Source: DAOUTY01 sp964453665 (GTDB lineage: Bacteria; Chloroflexota; Dehalococcoidia; SZUA-161). Taken from it: a stretch of 44,053 nt of DNA. Position numbers and translations under genes: made by a program. Below the pieces are notes generated by a model, which saw nothing but the letters and a program-made list of their open reading frames with translations, was not told the DNA's origin and did not search any database. How positions within the stretch are numbered: position 1 is the stretch's first letter; each line of letters opens with the position of its first letter. Shown here in pieces: positions 1 through 7,443 of this stretch. The stretch lies in contig CAYVQT010000023.1 in the NCBI GenBank assembly GCA_964453665.1, positions 1-44,053 of the forward strand, given 5' to 3'.

Positions 1-345
1 GAAGATGGCCGGTTTGGAGCGAAACCGGTGTCCGATTTCACCGAAATACGCAGGTATGCGCGAGATGTTTCGTCGGACGGTTCAGGAGTGTCTGCCTAAG
101 GCCAAGGTTGTGGCTGATGAATTCCATATGATCAGACACATTAACGCGGCTGTAGATAAGGTGAGGAACAGGCACCGGGGAGGTGATAAAAAGGGTAAAA
201 TAAAAAACCTTTTCCCGAGTAGATACATTCTGTTCAAGAGGACCCGGAAGCTTGCTGATTGGGAGAGAGAGAAGCTGTGTGCTGTTCTTCCGCTACCCTG
301 AAGCCGTTGTTAAGGAAACGCGTTGTGATCGGAGGGGATCGACTT
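1..345 (+). pseudogene. ISL3-family transposase fragment, frameshifted
   Basis: Central part of an ISL3-type DDE transposase, running off the left edge of the window. The readable frame contains VVADEFHMIRHINAAVDKVR, the segment around a catalytic Asp in this family, followed by a basic stretch and LADWEREKLC. Near position 275-285 the frame shifts by one base: continuing in the next frame gives VLFFRYPEAV, which matches FYRYPELKEA in the second ISL3 relic at 11 kb, so the stop at 299-301 is an artefact of decay. The C-terminal third is absent; homology fades by about 345. A dead element remnant; family assignment is by motif recognition. Confidence 0.75.
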
Positions 346-411
346 CCACTCTATCTCACAGAGTATGTCTGGAGATATAGTGTAGTGCACCCCGCTTAAT
401 ATCTGTGTAAA

Positions 412-1206
412 TTACTGAAACTGTGGTTCCCTCTTCTCTAAAAACGCTCTTACACCCTCGACATGATCAGTGCTCTCAAAACATGCTTGTAGCGCTTGCC
501 CTTCCCACCAAAGCTGGCTATCGATATCTCCCTTAGCTCCGTTGTAAAGGCCCTGTTTGGCGAGACTTATGGCTAGGGATGAACTTTGAGCCAGCATTGA
601 CGCTCTCTCCGATACTATCTCCATTAGTTTTTCAGCTGGAACAACTTCATTAACCAAACCTGCGTCTTTTGCCTCTACCGCATTGAGCACTTTATTAGTA
701 AAAATAAGCTCAATGGCTTTAGAAAGCCCCACTATTCGAGGTAATATAAAGGTTGATCCGAATTCTGGAACGAGCGAAACTCTGCCAAACGACAGCGCCA
801 ACCTCGCCGTTTCCGATGCAATTCGAATATCGCAAGCAAGGGATATCGTACATCCTAGGCCGATAGCCGGACCGTTAATTGCTGCTATAATCGGCTTATT
901 CAAGTCAATCATTAACTTTGGCGCAGTCGTAATCCATCGTATTAGACGGTCATGCCACTCAGTGTTGCCATTTTTTCTGTGCTCTATTGCCTGATTTGCC
1001 TCCTGTAGATCTACTCCAGCACAGAAGCCACGCCCGGCTCCGGTCACAATCAAGACTTTTATCCGATTATCTTCTTTCACTTGTTTCAATACACTGAGAA
1101 ATTCCTCTCCTAATTCATTGGTGTACGCATTCATCCTTTCCGGTCGATTAAGTGTTAGCGTAGCTATGCCTTCTTGCTTATTGAATAGAACATGTTGGCA
1201 TTCCAT
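412..1206 (-). CDS. Enoyl-CoA hydratase/isomerase (crotonase) family protein
   Basis: A 264-residue, full-length crotonase-fold protein acting on acyl-CoA thioesters in the cytoplasm. The two oxyanion-hole segments are visible: GAGRGFCAGVDL at residues 56-67 and NGPAIGLGC at 111-119. The first catalytic Glu of true enoyl-CoA hydratases aligns with Thr120, while an acidic residue is kept in the LVPE segment (Glu148), the pattern of delta-isomerase or PaaG-like members rather than classical hydratases. The ATG at 1206 is preceded by GAGGAG at 6-7 bases, a good ribosome site. It stands alone, facing away from the IpdAB-like pair with about 0.7 kb of dead IS sequence between them. In steroid-degrading actinobacteria ipdAB lie beside a crotonase (echA20), so a functional link is possible. 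Specific substrate unknown. Confidence 0.9.
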   Translation of the reverse strand: MECQHVLFNKQEGIATLTLNRPERMNAYTNELGEEFLSVLKQVKEDNRIKVLIVTGAGRGFCAGVDLQEANQAIEHRKNGNTEWHDRLIRWITTAPKLMIDLNKPIIAAINGPAIGLGCTISLACDIRIASETARLALSFGRVSLVPEFGSTFILPRIVGLSKAIELIFTNKVLNAVEAKDAGLVNEVVPAEKLMEIVSERASMLAQSSSLAISLAKQGLYNGAKGDIDSQLWWEGQALQACFESTDHVEGVRAFLEKREPQFQ

Positions 1207-1293
1207 AGATAACTCCTCAGGTATTAAGTCGAATTCTTCAATTGACTTTTAATTATACTACACTTCTCTCTTTAACTATACGTTGTCTTTGGA

Positions 1294-1322
1294 CTGCACC
1301 CTATGACTGGACATCTAAGTAT
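1294..1322 (+). repeat. Relic of an IS3-element terminus
   Basis: TGCACCCTATGACTGGACAT closely resembles the left tip of the IS3 copy at 4893 (TGCACCCCTATGATTGGACA), and the resemblance continues into TAGGAGAG. The last six or so residues of the adjacent integrase relic are encoded by this tip, so the two pieces were joined by insertion or deletion. No matching partner end in the correct orientation is present nearby. Confidence 0.5.
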
Positions 1323-1540
1323 AGGAGAGCATGGCGGTGTAGGCCCGTGATCTGTGTGAATTCATCCAACATCTTGCCCTCATATTCTCTCGGTGAGCGA
1401 TAATATCGGATCCTCAATGCCTGCACATATTGCAGTATGTTGCGCCGTGTCACTTCACCTCTCTCAGAAACACTAATTTGGACGCAACTACCCACTTTCA
1501 GCAACTTTTATCATGAGTCAATGTGCGAACTTGACACAAA
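1301..1540 (-). pseudogene. Integrase-core transposase, N-terminal relic (copy 1 of 3)
   Basis: A 67-codon remnant whose readable part, VTRRNILQYVQALRIRYYRS followed by KMLDEFTQITGLHRHA, is the N-terminal helical region that precedes an integrase (rve) catalytic core in a family of transposases whose members usually read 'KGKILDEFxxxTGYHRKxAIRLL'. It matches two other relics in the window (about 18.7 and 37.9 kb). The DNA upstream of its start (to about 1540) is also shared with the 37.9 kb copy, so part of the element end is preserved. Everything after the first roughly 60 residues is lost and replaced by an IS3 tip. Dead element. Confidence 0.6.
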
Positions 1541-1636
1541 GAGAGGATTTACTTAAATTGGAGATTAATGACCTTCCCTCCGAAAACCGGGCCAGTTGCA
1601 ATTAGTGTTCCCGTTGATAAAAGACGCACAATTAGG

Positions 1637-1733
1637 GATTCTATGAAGGTGAGGAGATACACAGAGGAGCAGAACATCGCCGTGCTAAAGGAGGGAGAGG
1701 CAGGTGCCAAAGTTGGTGGAATGAACCCCTGAA
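1637..1733 (+). pseudogene. IS3-family orfA, first codons only
   Basis: From the ATG at 1637-1645 the frame reads as a typical IS3-family orfA N-terminus (RRYTEEQNIAVLKEGEAGAK), the start of the helix-turn-helix region. After about 25 residues it runs straight into the terminus of a different IS3 element at 1722 and ends. A fragment of an older IS3 copy interrupted by another one; the exact start codon is uncertain by a few bases. Confidence 0.55.
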
Positions 1734-1836
1734 ACTGAATAGAAAAGGTTAGGAAGGGTAGGCAGGGCAGAGCAAAATAGAGGAGAGAAAGGACCCTGCT
1801 ATGAGAAATTAGAGGACTTTCAGCCTGGAATTCAAA
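1722..1836 (+). mobile_element. Solo terminal fragment of the IS3-A element (inverted)
   Basis: These 115 bases are the near-identical reverse complement of 5687-5801, the orfA-side end of the IS3-A copy, beginning with the tip TGAACCCCTGAAACT. The match stops abruptly after GAATTCAAA. About 14 bases outside the tip (CCAAAGTTGGTGGAA) are also shared with the flank of the 5.8 kb copy, while the 40 kb copy shares only GTGGAA, so the true element edge may lie slightly further out than the inverted repeat suggests. Confidence 0.8.
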
Positions 1837-1884
1837 GATGCTGTTTAAATAGATAGGTTATTGTAATTGTAATAGGAGTTAAAC

Positions 1885-2754
1885 ATGCTGGAAAGAAAAA
1901 TAAGCCTTGAAAATGCAGTTAGTTTGGTCAAGGATGGAGATACATTAGTATTTGGGGGCTGGGGTGTTTACCGTAAACCTATGGCAATTGTCCGGGCGAT
2001 CGCTCGTTCAAGTCTTAAAGAGCTAACAGTCATTACCATGGGAGGGCTTGACGCTGATTTGCTCATTGCCGCAGGCAAAGTTAGGAAAGTGATTTATGGA
2101 TTTATCGGATATCAGCAAGTGCCTGGCATACCGCCAAATTGCCGACGGGTCAGACAAGATGGAAGCGTAGAGATGATGGAATTGTCCGAGGGTATGTTAG
2201 TAGTCGGGTTGCAAGCTGCGGCGAGTAGATTACCCTTCATACCAACCAGATCTGGCCTTGGAACGGATATATTGACTATGAATCCCGGTATCAAAATGTT
2301 GGAATGCCCATACACAGGTGCAAAATTGGTTGCCATGCCAGCGCTGCAGGCGGACGTAGCTTTTATACACGTAAATGCCGCTAGCACTACTGGTTATGGA
2401 CAGATCATTGGTGAACCTTGGCTAGACCGAATTATGGCACGGGCAGCTAAGAAGACCGTAATTTCAACCGAAAAATTAATGCCGATGGGAGAACTACAGA
2501 AGGATTATTTTAGTATGCAACTTCTACGAGTGTGGCTTGATTCAGTAGTTGAAATTCCCTACGGTGCGCATCCGACTGGCTGCTACCCCCAGTATGGAAT
2601 AGATGAAGAAAAGATACGAGAATATGGCCAAGCCTCTGCTTCGCCGGATACTTTAAAGGCTTATATGGATAAATATGTTCTAAGTGTAACGAACAATAGA
2701 AAATATGTGGAACTGATGGGTGGGCCTTCAAGGCTATCATGCATTAAGTATTAG
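1885..2754 (+). CDS. CoA-transferase-fold protein, alpha subunit, IpdA-like
   Basis: A 289-residue family I CoA-transferase alpha subunit. The region GDTLVFGGWGVYRKPMA near residues 18-34, the run GMLVVGLQAAASRLPFIPTR and the following GLGTD are the pattern I associate with IpdA, which with IpdB forms the hydrolase that opens the last carbon ring of steroids in Mycobacterium, rather than with glutaconate or 3-oxoacid CoA-transferases. The next gene supplies the beta subunit 17 bases downstream. The product is expected to act in the cytoplasm on a CoA thioester. Start ATG at 1885 has the purine-rich AGGAGTTAAAC just upstream. Generic glutaconate-type CoA-transferase remains a possible alternative. 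Confidence 0.8.
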   Translation: MLERKISLENAVSLVKDGDTLVFGGWGVYRKPMAIVRAIARSSLKELTVITMGGLDADLLIAAGKVRKVIYGFIGYQQVPGIPPNCRRVRQDGSVEMMELSEGMLVVGLQAAASRLPFIPTRSGLGTDILTMNPGIKMLECPYTGAKLVAMPALQADVAFIHVNAASTTGYGQIIGEPWLDRIMARAAKKTVISTEKLMPMGELQKDYFSMQLLRVWLDSVVEIPYGAHPTGCYPQYGIDEEKIREYGQASASPDTLKAYMDKYVLSVTNNRKYVELMGGPSRLSCIKY

Positions 2755-2771
2755 ATGATGAGGTGTAAAAG

Positions 2772-3614
2772 GTGGCTACAAATAATAAATACTCTTTAGT
2801 AGAACAAGTTATTTCTCAAATAGCCAGATCATTTCGGCAAGACGATATCATGGCTGTCTCAGCAACTACAATGTGTGCTTTAGCCGGTGCTATCCTGGCG
2901 CAACGTCTATATGCACCTGGGATAGTAATTCACCGAGAAGCCCTGGGAAGAACAGCACATCTCTCTAACATGAAGCTACCCTATGAACCATCAAGTGCAC
3001 CTCAAGAATCAATCGAAACATATCTGGATAATGAACGAGTATGGGAATTAGTTTTCGGTGGTAGATGGAATATTTTCATGCAGCCTATACAGATCGATAA
3101 GTATGGTAATACCAATTTATCGCTGGTGGGGGATAAAGTAAAACCTAAGGTAGTCTTTGTTGGGTCAAGGGGTTTCCCGGATAATACGGTGAATTGTGAT
3201 CGAACCTACTTTGTAGTAACAGACCACAGTATGAAGGTATTTGTCGAAAAGGTGGATTTCATTTCTGGCTTGGGACATGGAAAAGTGCGGACAGTTCTAG
3301 GCATAAAGATTGGTGCTCCTCATCTTGTCTTTTCCAACTTAGGGGTCTTCGATTTTGATGAAGATACAGGACATATGAGAATAAAATCTATAAATTCGGG
3401 CGTAGGTCTAGGAGATATAATAAAAAATACAGGGTTCGAATTAATAGTGCCTGAAGATGTTGCGGAGACACCTCATCCAAGTGAGGAGGAATTGCGGTTA
3501 ATAAGAGATGAAATAGATCCTTTAGGTGTAAGTAGGTTAGACTTCGCTAAAGGTGAAGTTTACACGCGAATCAAAGAGCAGATTCAGAAGGGTCAAAGAC
3601 AGAATTCTAATTAA
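2772..3614 (+). CDS. CoA-transferase-fold protein, beta subunit, IpdB-like
   Basis: A 280-residue beta-subunit partner of the preceding gene, in the same direction with a 17-base gap and a GTG start, so almost certainly co-translated. Diagnostic stretches are FVEKVDFISGLGHGKVRTVL (residues about 157-176), LVFSNLGVFDFDEDTGHM and the C-terminal PSEEELRLIRDEIDPLG, all typical of IpdB-type proteins. The catalytic Glu motif used by classic CoA-transferases is not obvious, in keeping with IpdAB being a C-C hydrolase, but I cannot prove this by eye. Together the pair would form a heterotetrameric enzyme acting on a cyclic or branched beta-keto-acyl-CoA. Confidence 0.8.
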   Translation: MATNNKYSLVEQVISQIARSFRQDDIMAVSATTMCALAGAILAQRLYAPGIVIHREALGRTAHLSNMKLPYEPSSAPQESIETYLDNERVWELVFGGRWNIFMQPIQIDKYGNTNLSLVGDKVKPKVVFVGSRGFPDNTVNCDRTYFVVTDHSMKVFVEKVDFISGLGHGKVRTVLGIKIGAPHLVFSNLGVFDFDEDTGHMRIKSINSGVGLGDIIKNTGFELIVPEDVAETPHPSEEELRLIRDEIDPLGVSRLDFAKGEVYTRIKEQIQKGQRQNSN

Positions 3615-3646
3615 CCGCTTTTCTTTTGTACCGTTGTCTGACTGGT

Positions 3647-3675
3647 AATCCAAATAGAATCTGCGTATTTGGATT
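3647..3675. other. Hairpin downstream of the IpdB-like gene
   Basis: AATCCAAAT at 3647-3655 pairs perfectly with ATTTGGATT at 3667-3675 across an 11-base loop. It lies 33 bases after the stop codon and could attenuate transcription, but no T-tract follows. The remaining sequence up to the etfA start shows no gene. Confidence 0.35.
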
Positions 3676-3888
3676 TGATTGAAGTGGCTTCTGCTGTAAG
3701 TTATTCCAATATGTATAATGACGTATATGGGCCATAACTTTAGACAACGACCCTTAATTTTTCAGTAGAGCTTCAGATGCATCGTTTTATCGAAAATTAC
3801 AGGAATATATGCCTATTTAGCTATGCAACTAAGCATCAGTCTAATAATATCTGGGAATAGGTTGGAGTGGTAAAGGAATTCCGTACAG

Positions 3889-4905
3889 ATGGTTACTAAG
3901 AAGAAACACACAGATATCTGGGTGATAGCAGACCATTCGAATGGCGAATTAGAAGATACATCAATAAGTCTTATAGCAGAAGCGCAACGACTAGCAAAAG
4001 ATTACCATACAGGAATTTGTTTGCTGATGATGGGCAAAGTGGATATTGCGCGAGTTCAGCAAATCGATATTTCCACAGAGGCAAAGTTTTATATCATTGA
4101 TAATGAGCTCCTATATAACTATGACACTAACACTTATTTAAAAGTATTGGCTGGTATTGTTAATGAATACCACCCTTTGTTGTTGTTGTTTGCCGATACA
4201 GCTATGGGTCGCGATCTCGCCCCGCGGTTGTCTGCTAGACTGAAGATAGGATTAGTTACAAACTGCAAATTAATTCGATATGAACGCAACTATTTAGCTG
4301 CAAGTAAAGGTGTATATGATGATCAGTTATACAGTGACGTTGTGTATCTGGGGCAGCCTCCTTATGCGGCCATGCTAGATTCTAGCGAACTAGACACATA
4401 TCTTCCTAATAAGCAGTGTAAAGCTGAAATAGTCCGCTTAACTCCTTATTTACATCCCACAGATATTATGACAAATGTGTTAAGTATAATTAAAGGTAAC
4501 CCCAGGTCGATAGACCTTTCTCAAGCTCAAGTAATCGTAGCAGGTGGTAGAGGAATCTTAGGTAGCTTTGAACTTGTAGAAGAACTAGCAGATGTATTAG
4601 GTGCTTCTGTTGGATGTACTAGGCCTGTGATAGACGAAGGTTTCCTTTCTCTTGAACGACAAATAGGCCAAACGGGTAAAACGGTATCGCCTAAGCTGTA
4701 TATTGCTTGTGGTATTTCCGGTGCAACCCATCATTTAGCTGGAATTAAGAACGCAAAAATCGTGATTGCAATCAATTGTGACCCTAAGGCGCCTATCTTT
4801 AAAATAGCAAACATGAAGGTGGTAGGGGATGCAAGGCGGATAATACCAAGCATTATTGCGCAAATTCAAACAAGAAGGCAGTTACTATGTTCTGCACCCC
4901 TATGA
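3889..4905 (+). CDS. etfA: Electron transfer flavoprotein alpha subunit
   Basis: A 338-residue EtfA. The N-terminal half is the ETF alpha/beta domain; the C-terminal half from about residue 210 is the FAD-binding domain with VIVAGGRGILGSFELVEELA, GQTGKTVSPKLYIACGISGA and INCDPKAPIFKIANMKVVGD. ETF passes electrons from acyl-CoA dehydrogenases to the membrane. No etfB is present beside it or anywhere in the window, which is unusual because the two subunits are normally adjacent. The last codons (from Cys334, SAPL and the stop) come from the tip of the IS3 element that begins at 4893, so the native C-terminus has been replaced by a few IS-encoded residues; the fold should tolerate this. Distance from the IpdB-like gene is 274 bases, so it may have its own promoter. 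Confidence 0.92.
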   Translation: MVTKKKHTDIWVIADHSNGELEDTSISLIAEAQRLAKDYHTGICLLMMGKVDIARVQQIDISTEAKFYIIDNELLYNYDTNTYLKVLAGIVNEYHPLLLLFADTAMGRDLAPRLSARLKIGLVTNCKLIRYERNYLAASKGVYDDQLYSDVVYLGQPPYAAMLDSSELDTYLPNKQCKAEIVRLTPYLHPTDIMTNVLSIIKGNPRSIDLSQAQVIVAGGRGILGSFELVEELADVLGASVGCTRPVIDEGFLSLERQIGQTGKTVSPKLYIACGISGATHHLAGIKNAKIVIAINCDPKAPIFKIANMKVVGDARRIIPSIIAQIQTRRQLLCSAPL

Positions 4906-4995
4906 TTGGACAGTCAGGGTTAGGAGATTCTAGCGGGGTCCTTCCGGGGAAGGATTGTTCTCCCGAACAAGAAGTAACTCCTTAAAGTCATTCGG

Positions 4996-5562
4996 TTAGC
5001 GGTAGCCAGGCGCCGAATGAAGTCTCTTCCGGTTATAGACCTCCTCAATGAAATACGGCAACCTGGCTATCACGTCATCAAAGGTCTCATACTCACACAG
5101 GTACACATCTTCGTATTTCAGCGTTTTGAAAAAGCTCTCCATCCTGGCGTTCTCATAGGGGTTTCCCTTCTGTGCCGTGCTGATCTCAAAGCCGTGGCTC
5201 CTGAGCCACTCTATGTATGCACTCGAGACATACTGCATGCCCCGGTCGGAGTGGTGAATAACACCGGGACCGGCCTGACGCTCAACTACAGCCATTCTCA
5301 AAGCCTCCCGTGTCAGCGCGGTATCCAGACCAGTGGAGATGGCATAACCGATTACACGGCGTGAATAAGCGTCCAGGACCGCTGCCGGGTAGACAAAACC
5401 TGTCCGGATACGGACACAGGTGATATCCGAAAGCCAGACTTGGTTCAGGCAACTAATGTCCATCCCCTTGATAAGATTGGGATATATTGGGAAAGGATGC
5501 CTCGAGTTCGTCGTTTTCACCCGCCTCCGTTTGACCCGGCAGAGGAGATCGCTTTCCCTCAT
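4996..5562 (-). pseudogene. IS3-A orfB, catalytic domain only
   Basis: 188 codons covering the integrase catalytic core of an IS3 transposase. All three acidic positions are visible: LSDITCV, VIHHSDRGMQYVS and ENARMESFF. The normal N-terminal 80-100 residues that bind DNA are missing because the frame begins right at the internal deletion junction. It overlaps the orfA remnant in a +1 relative frame, not the -1 arrangement that IS3 elements use for programmed frameshifting. On its own it is probably not a working transposase. Confidence 0.8.
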
Positions 5563-5743
5563 CGTCGAACTTGCACCTGCTGTACTGTTTCTTCCAGTGA
5601 TACAGAAGGCTTGGGGCTATATTGTTTCTCCGGCACAGTTGCGCTGGGCGGCTTTCACCACTGAGCAACTCTTCAACTATCTGACGTTTGAATTCCAGGC
5701 TGAAAGTCCTCTGATTTCTAATGGCAGGGTCTTTTCTCTCCTC
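5453..5743 (-). pseudogene. IS3-A orfA remnant
   Basis: The frame carries RTFSLEFKRQIVEELLSGES, then QLCRRNNIAPSLLYHWKKQY, the helix-turn-helix and start of the leucine-zipper region of an IS3 orfA. After CKFDDEG it crosses the deletion junction and continues out of frame through orfB sequence. No ATG precedes the conserved part; the internal ATG at 5668 would give only the second half. Confidence 0.7.
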
Positions 5744-5914
5744 TATTTTGCTCTGCCTTGCCTACCCTTCCTAACCTTTTCTATCCAGTTTCAGGGGTTC
5801 ATTCCACCAACTTTGGATTGCAGTTCTATTTTCTTGACTGTACATTCAGAAGGATGCCATAATTCTATATAAAACCCAGTACAAGAAACCAGCTTAATTA
5901 AGGAGGATAGAGCA

Positions 5915-7258
5915 GTGGGTATGGAAATAACAAAGAGATTAGCTGATTTTTCCTCGGAGACCATGTACGAAAAGATCCCGGAAGAAGTTTTGCAGTTCAC
6001 AAAAGGATTGATCCTTAAGACAGTTGCAGGGATGTTAGCGGGGTCAACTATGCCTTCAGCAAAGAAGGTCACAAAGGTCATAAAGGATCGTAAATTAGCT
6101 GGAGAAGCTGGTGTTATAGGATGTGGATTCAAAACTTCTATCTGGGAAGCGATTTTCCTAAATGCATTCTTTGCGCACAATAGCGAACTGGAAGATGACC
6201 GAATTAATGGAGGGGCATCGTGGGATATTACGGTAATACCATTACTATTTCCTCTAGCTGAAAATCTGAAACTCTCAGGCAGAAGTTTATTGGAAGCGAC
6301 TGCGGTAGGGCTCGAAGTACATGTTAGAACTTGTCTATTCCCAACAGCTCACGTAGGAATAGCAGTATTTCCCGGTGCAGTTGGCCCAGCAGTCGCTGCA
6401 GCTAAAGCTTTTGGATTGAGTACTGAGCAGACGAGTGCGGCTATTGGTCTCGCACTGCAAGGTGCTTCCGTCGTACAGCAAAATCTTGGCACGGACTCTC
6501 ATTATTTTGAATCAGCACTTCAGTCTTTGCAAGGGCACATGGCGGCGGAACTGGCTGGAATAGGTATGACCAGCAATCCCGATATAGCAAAATATATCTC
6601 TGGTGTGCTCGGAGAAGATAAGGTGGTACCTGAAAAAATGATACAGAACTTGGGGGGAAAATGGATGCTGCAGGATATTTCAGTTAAGAGGTATCCTTGT
6701 TGCCTTTTCAATCACCGCCAACTCAATATTCTCCTTGAGTTGATGAAGCAAAATAACCTTTCGTATGAAGATATAGAAATGATTGAGGTACACATAAGCC
6801 CCGCTGACGAACTATGCAATCGTCCGGAGCCAAAAACCATGGCCGACCTGCAGTTTAGTTTTCAGCATGTTTTAGGAGCGGCAATGCTTGATGGAGATGT
6901 AGATTTCAGGCACACTAATGACATCGGTATCGTTCGTAAACCCCGTTACAGGGAAGCTCGTTCAAAGGTGAAAGTAATTGGCCATCCCGACCGATCCACC
7001 TCATTTATGGAGGAACCTGCTCATGTGGTTGTCAGGACGAAGGACGGGCGGGAATATTCCGGGACGAGAAAATATGCGATTGGCTCCCCTGCTGAGCCGA
7101 TGGCGATAGAAGAATTCCCACAGCTTTATCGTAAATTCACCAAGGGGATACTAACCTCAAAGCAAATTGAACGGACTAGCGCGGCCATACAGAATTTGGA
7201 GGGGCTTAATGATATAGAAGAATTAATGCATATACTTACGTTTAGGAAGATAAGTTGA
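5915..7258 (+). CDS. MmgE/PrpD family protein
   Basis: A 447-residue member of the MmgE/PrpD fold, which includes 2-methylcitrate dehydratase, cis-aconitate decarboxylase and iminodisuccinate epimerase. The N-terminal all-helical domain contains EDDRINGGASWDITVIPLLF and the stretch AKAFGLSTEQTSAAIGLALQ; the lid domain contains VKRYPCCLFNHRQLNI, where the Cys-rich P-C-C and His are family hallmarks. GTG at 5915 is preferred over ATG at 5921 because AGGAGG at 5901-5906 is 8 bases from the GTG. It follows the IS3-A element directly and precedes the ene-reductase by 185 bases. Substrate cannot be predicted; a second, divergent member is at 34.6 kb. Confidence 0.88.
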   Translation: MGMEITKRLADFSSETMYEKIPEEVLQFTKGLILKTVAGMLAGSTMPSAKKVTKVIKDRKLAGEAGVIGCGFKTSIWEAIFLNAFFAHNSELEDDRINGGASWDITVIPLLFPLAENLKLSGRSLLEATAVGLEVHVRTCLFPTAHVGIAVFPGAVGPAVAAAKAFGLSTEQTSAAIGLALQGASVVQQNLGTDSHYFESALQSLQGHMAAELAGIGMTSNPDIAKYISGVLGEDKVVPEKMIQNLGGKWMLQDISVKRYPCCLFNHRQLNILLELMKQNNLSYEDIEMIEVHISPADELCNRPEPKTMADLQFSFQHVLGAAMLDGDVDFRHTNDIGIVRKPRYREARSKVKVIGHPDRSTSFMEEPAHVVVRTKDGREYSGTRKYAIGSPAEPMAIEEFPQLYRKFTKGILTSKQIERTSAAIQNLEGLNDIEELMHILTFRKIS

Positions 7259-7443
7259 TCGCTTGTTGATCATCACGGAATCGATGACCGAGATAATCAA
7301 TGCTTAATATAAATAAACGTTCGAACTGGTAAAGCTGCTCTGCGGTGTATCAATAGTGAAGAATAAGGCACGATTTATGGTAGTATAAATTACACCATGG
7401 TTCGCATTTGTTACAGGTATTGCGCAGGTATCGGAGGTTGGGT

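Larger units (their letters stand above)
4893..5801 (-). mobile_element. IS3-A: IS3-family element with a large internal deletion
   Basis: The element is bounded by imperfect inverted repeats TGCACCCCTATGATTGGACAG (first 20 bases at 4893) and the complement of TGAACCCCTGAAACTGGATA ending at 5801, about 15 of 21 positions matching. At 909 bases it is well short of the 1.2-1.5 kb normal for the family. Only the first 60 or so codons of orfA and the last 188 codons of orfB remain, joined directly, so roughly the middle third is missing. A near-identical copy with the same deletion lies at 39311-40079. TTC sits at both outer edges, but all copies have TTC at the right flank, so this is not a safe target duplication. 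Confidence 0.85.

Noticed and set aside
1885..3614. Ordinary acetate or 3-oxoacid CoA-transferase
   Set aside because: Overall motifs fit IpdA/IpdB better, and the usual catalytic Glu motif of 3-oxoacid CoA-transferases is not seen; kept as the alternative.
4890..5804. TTC target-site duplication of IS3-A
   Set aside because: TTC follows the right tip in all three copies, so it may belong to the element rather than be a duplicated target.
5420..5872. 150-codon plus-strand frame over the IS3-A element, repeated at 39698
   Set aside because: Antisense to the transposase remnants; it is present twice only because the IS is.
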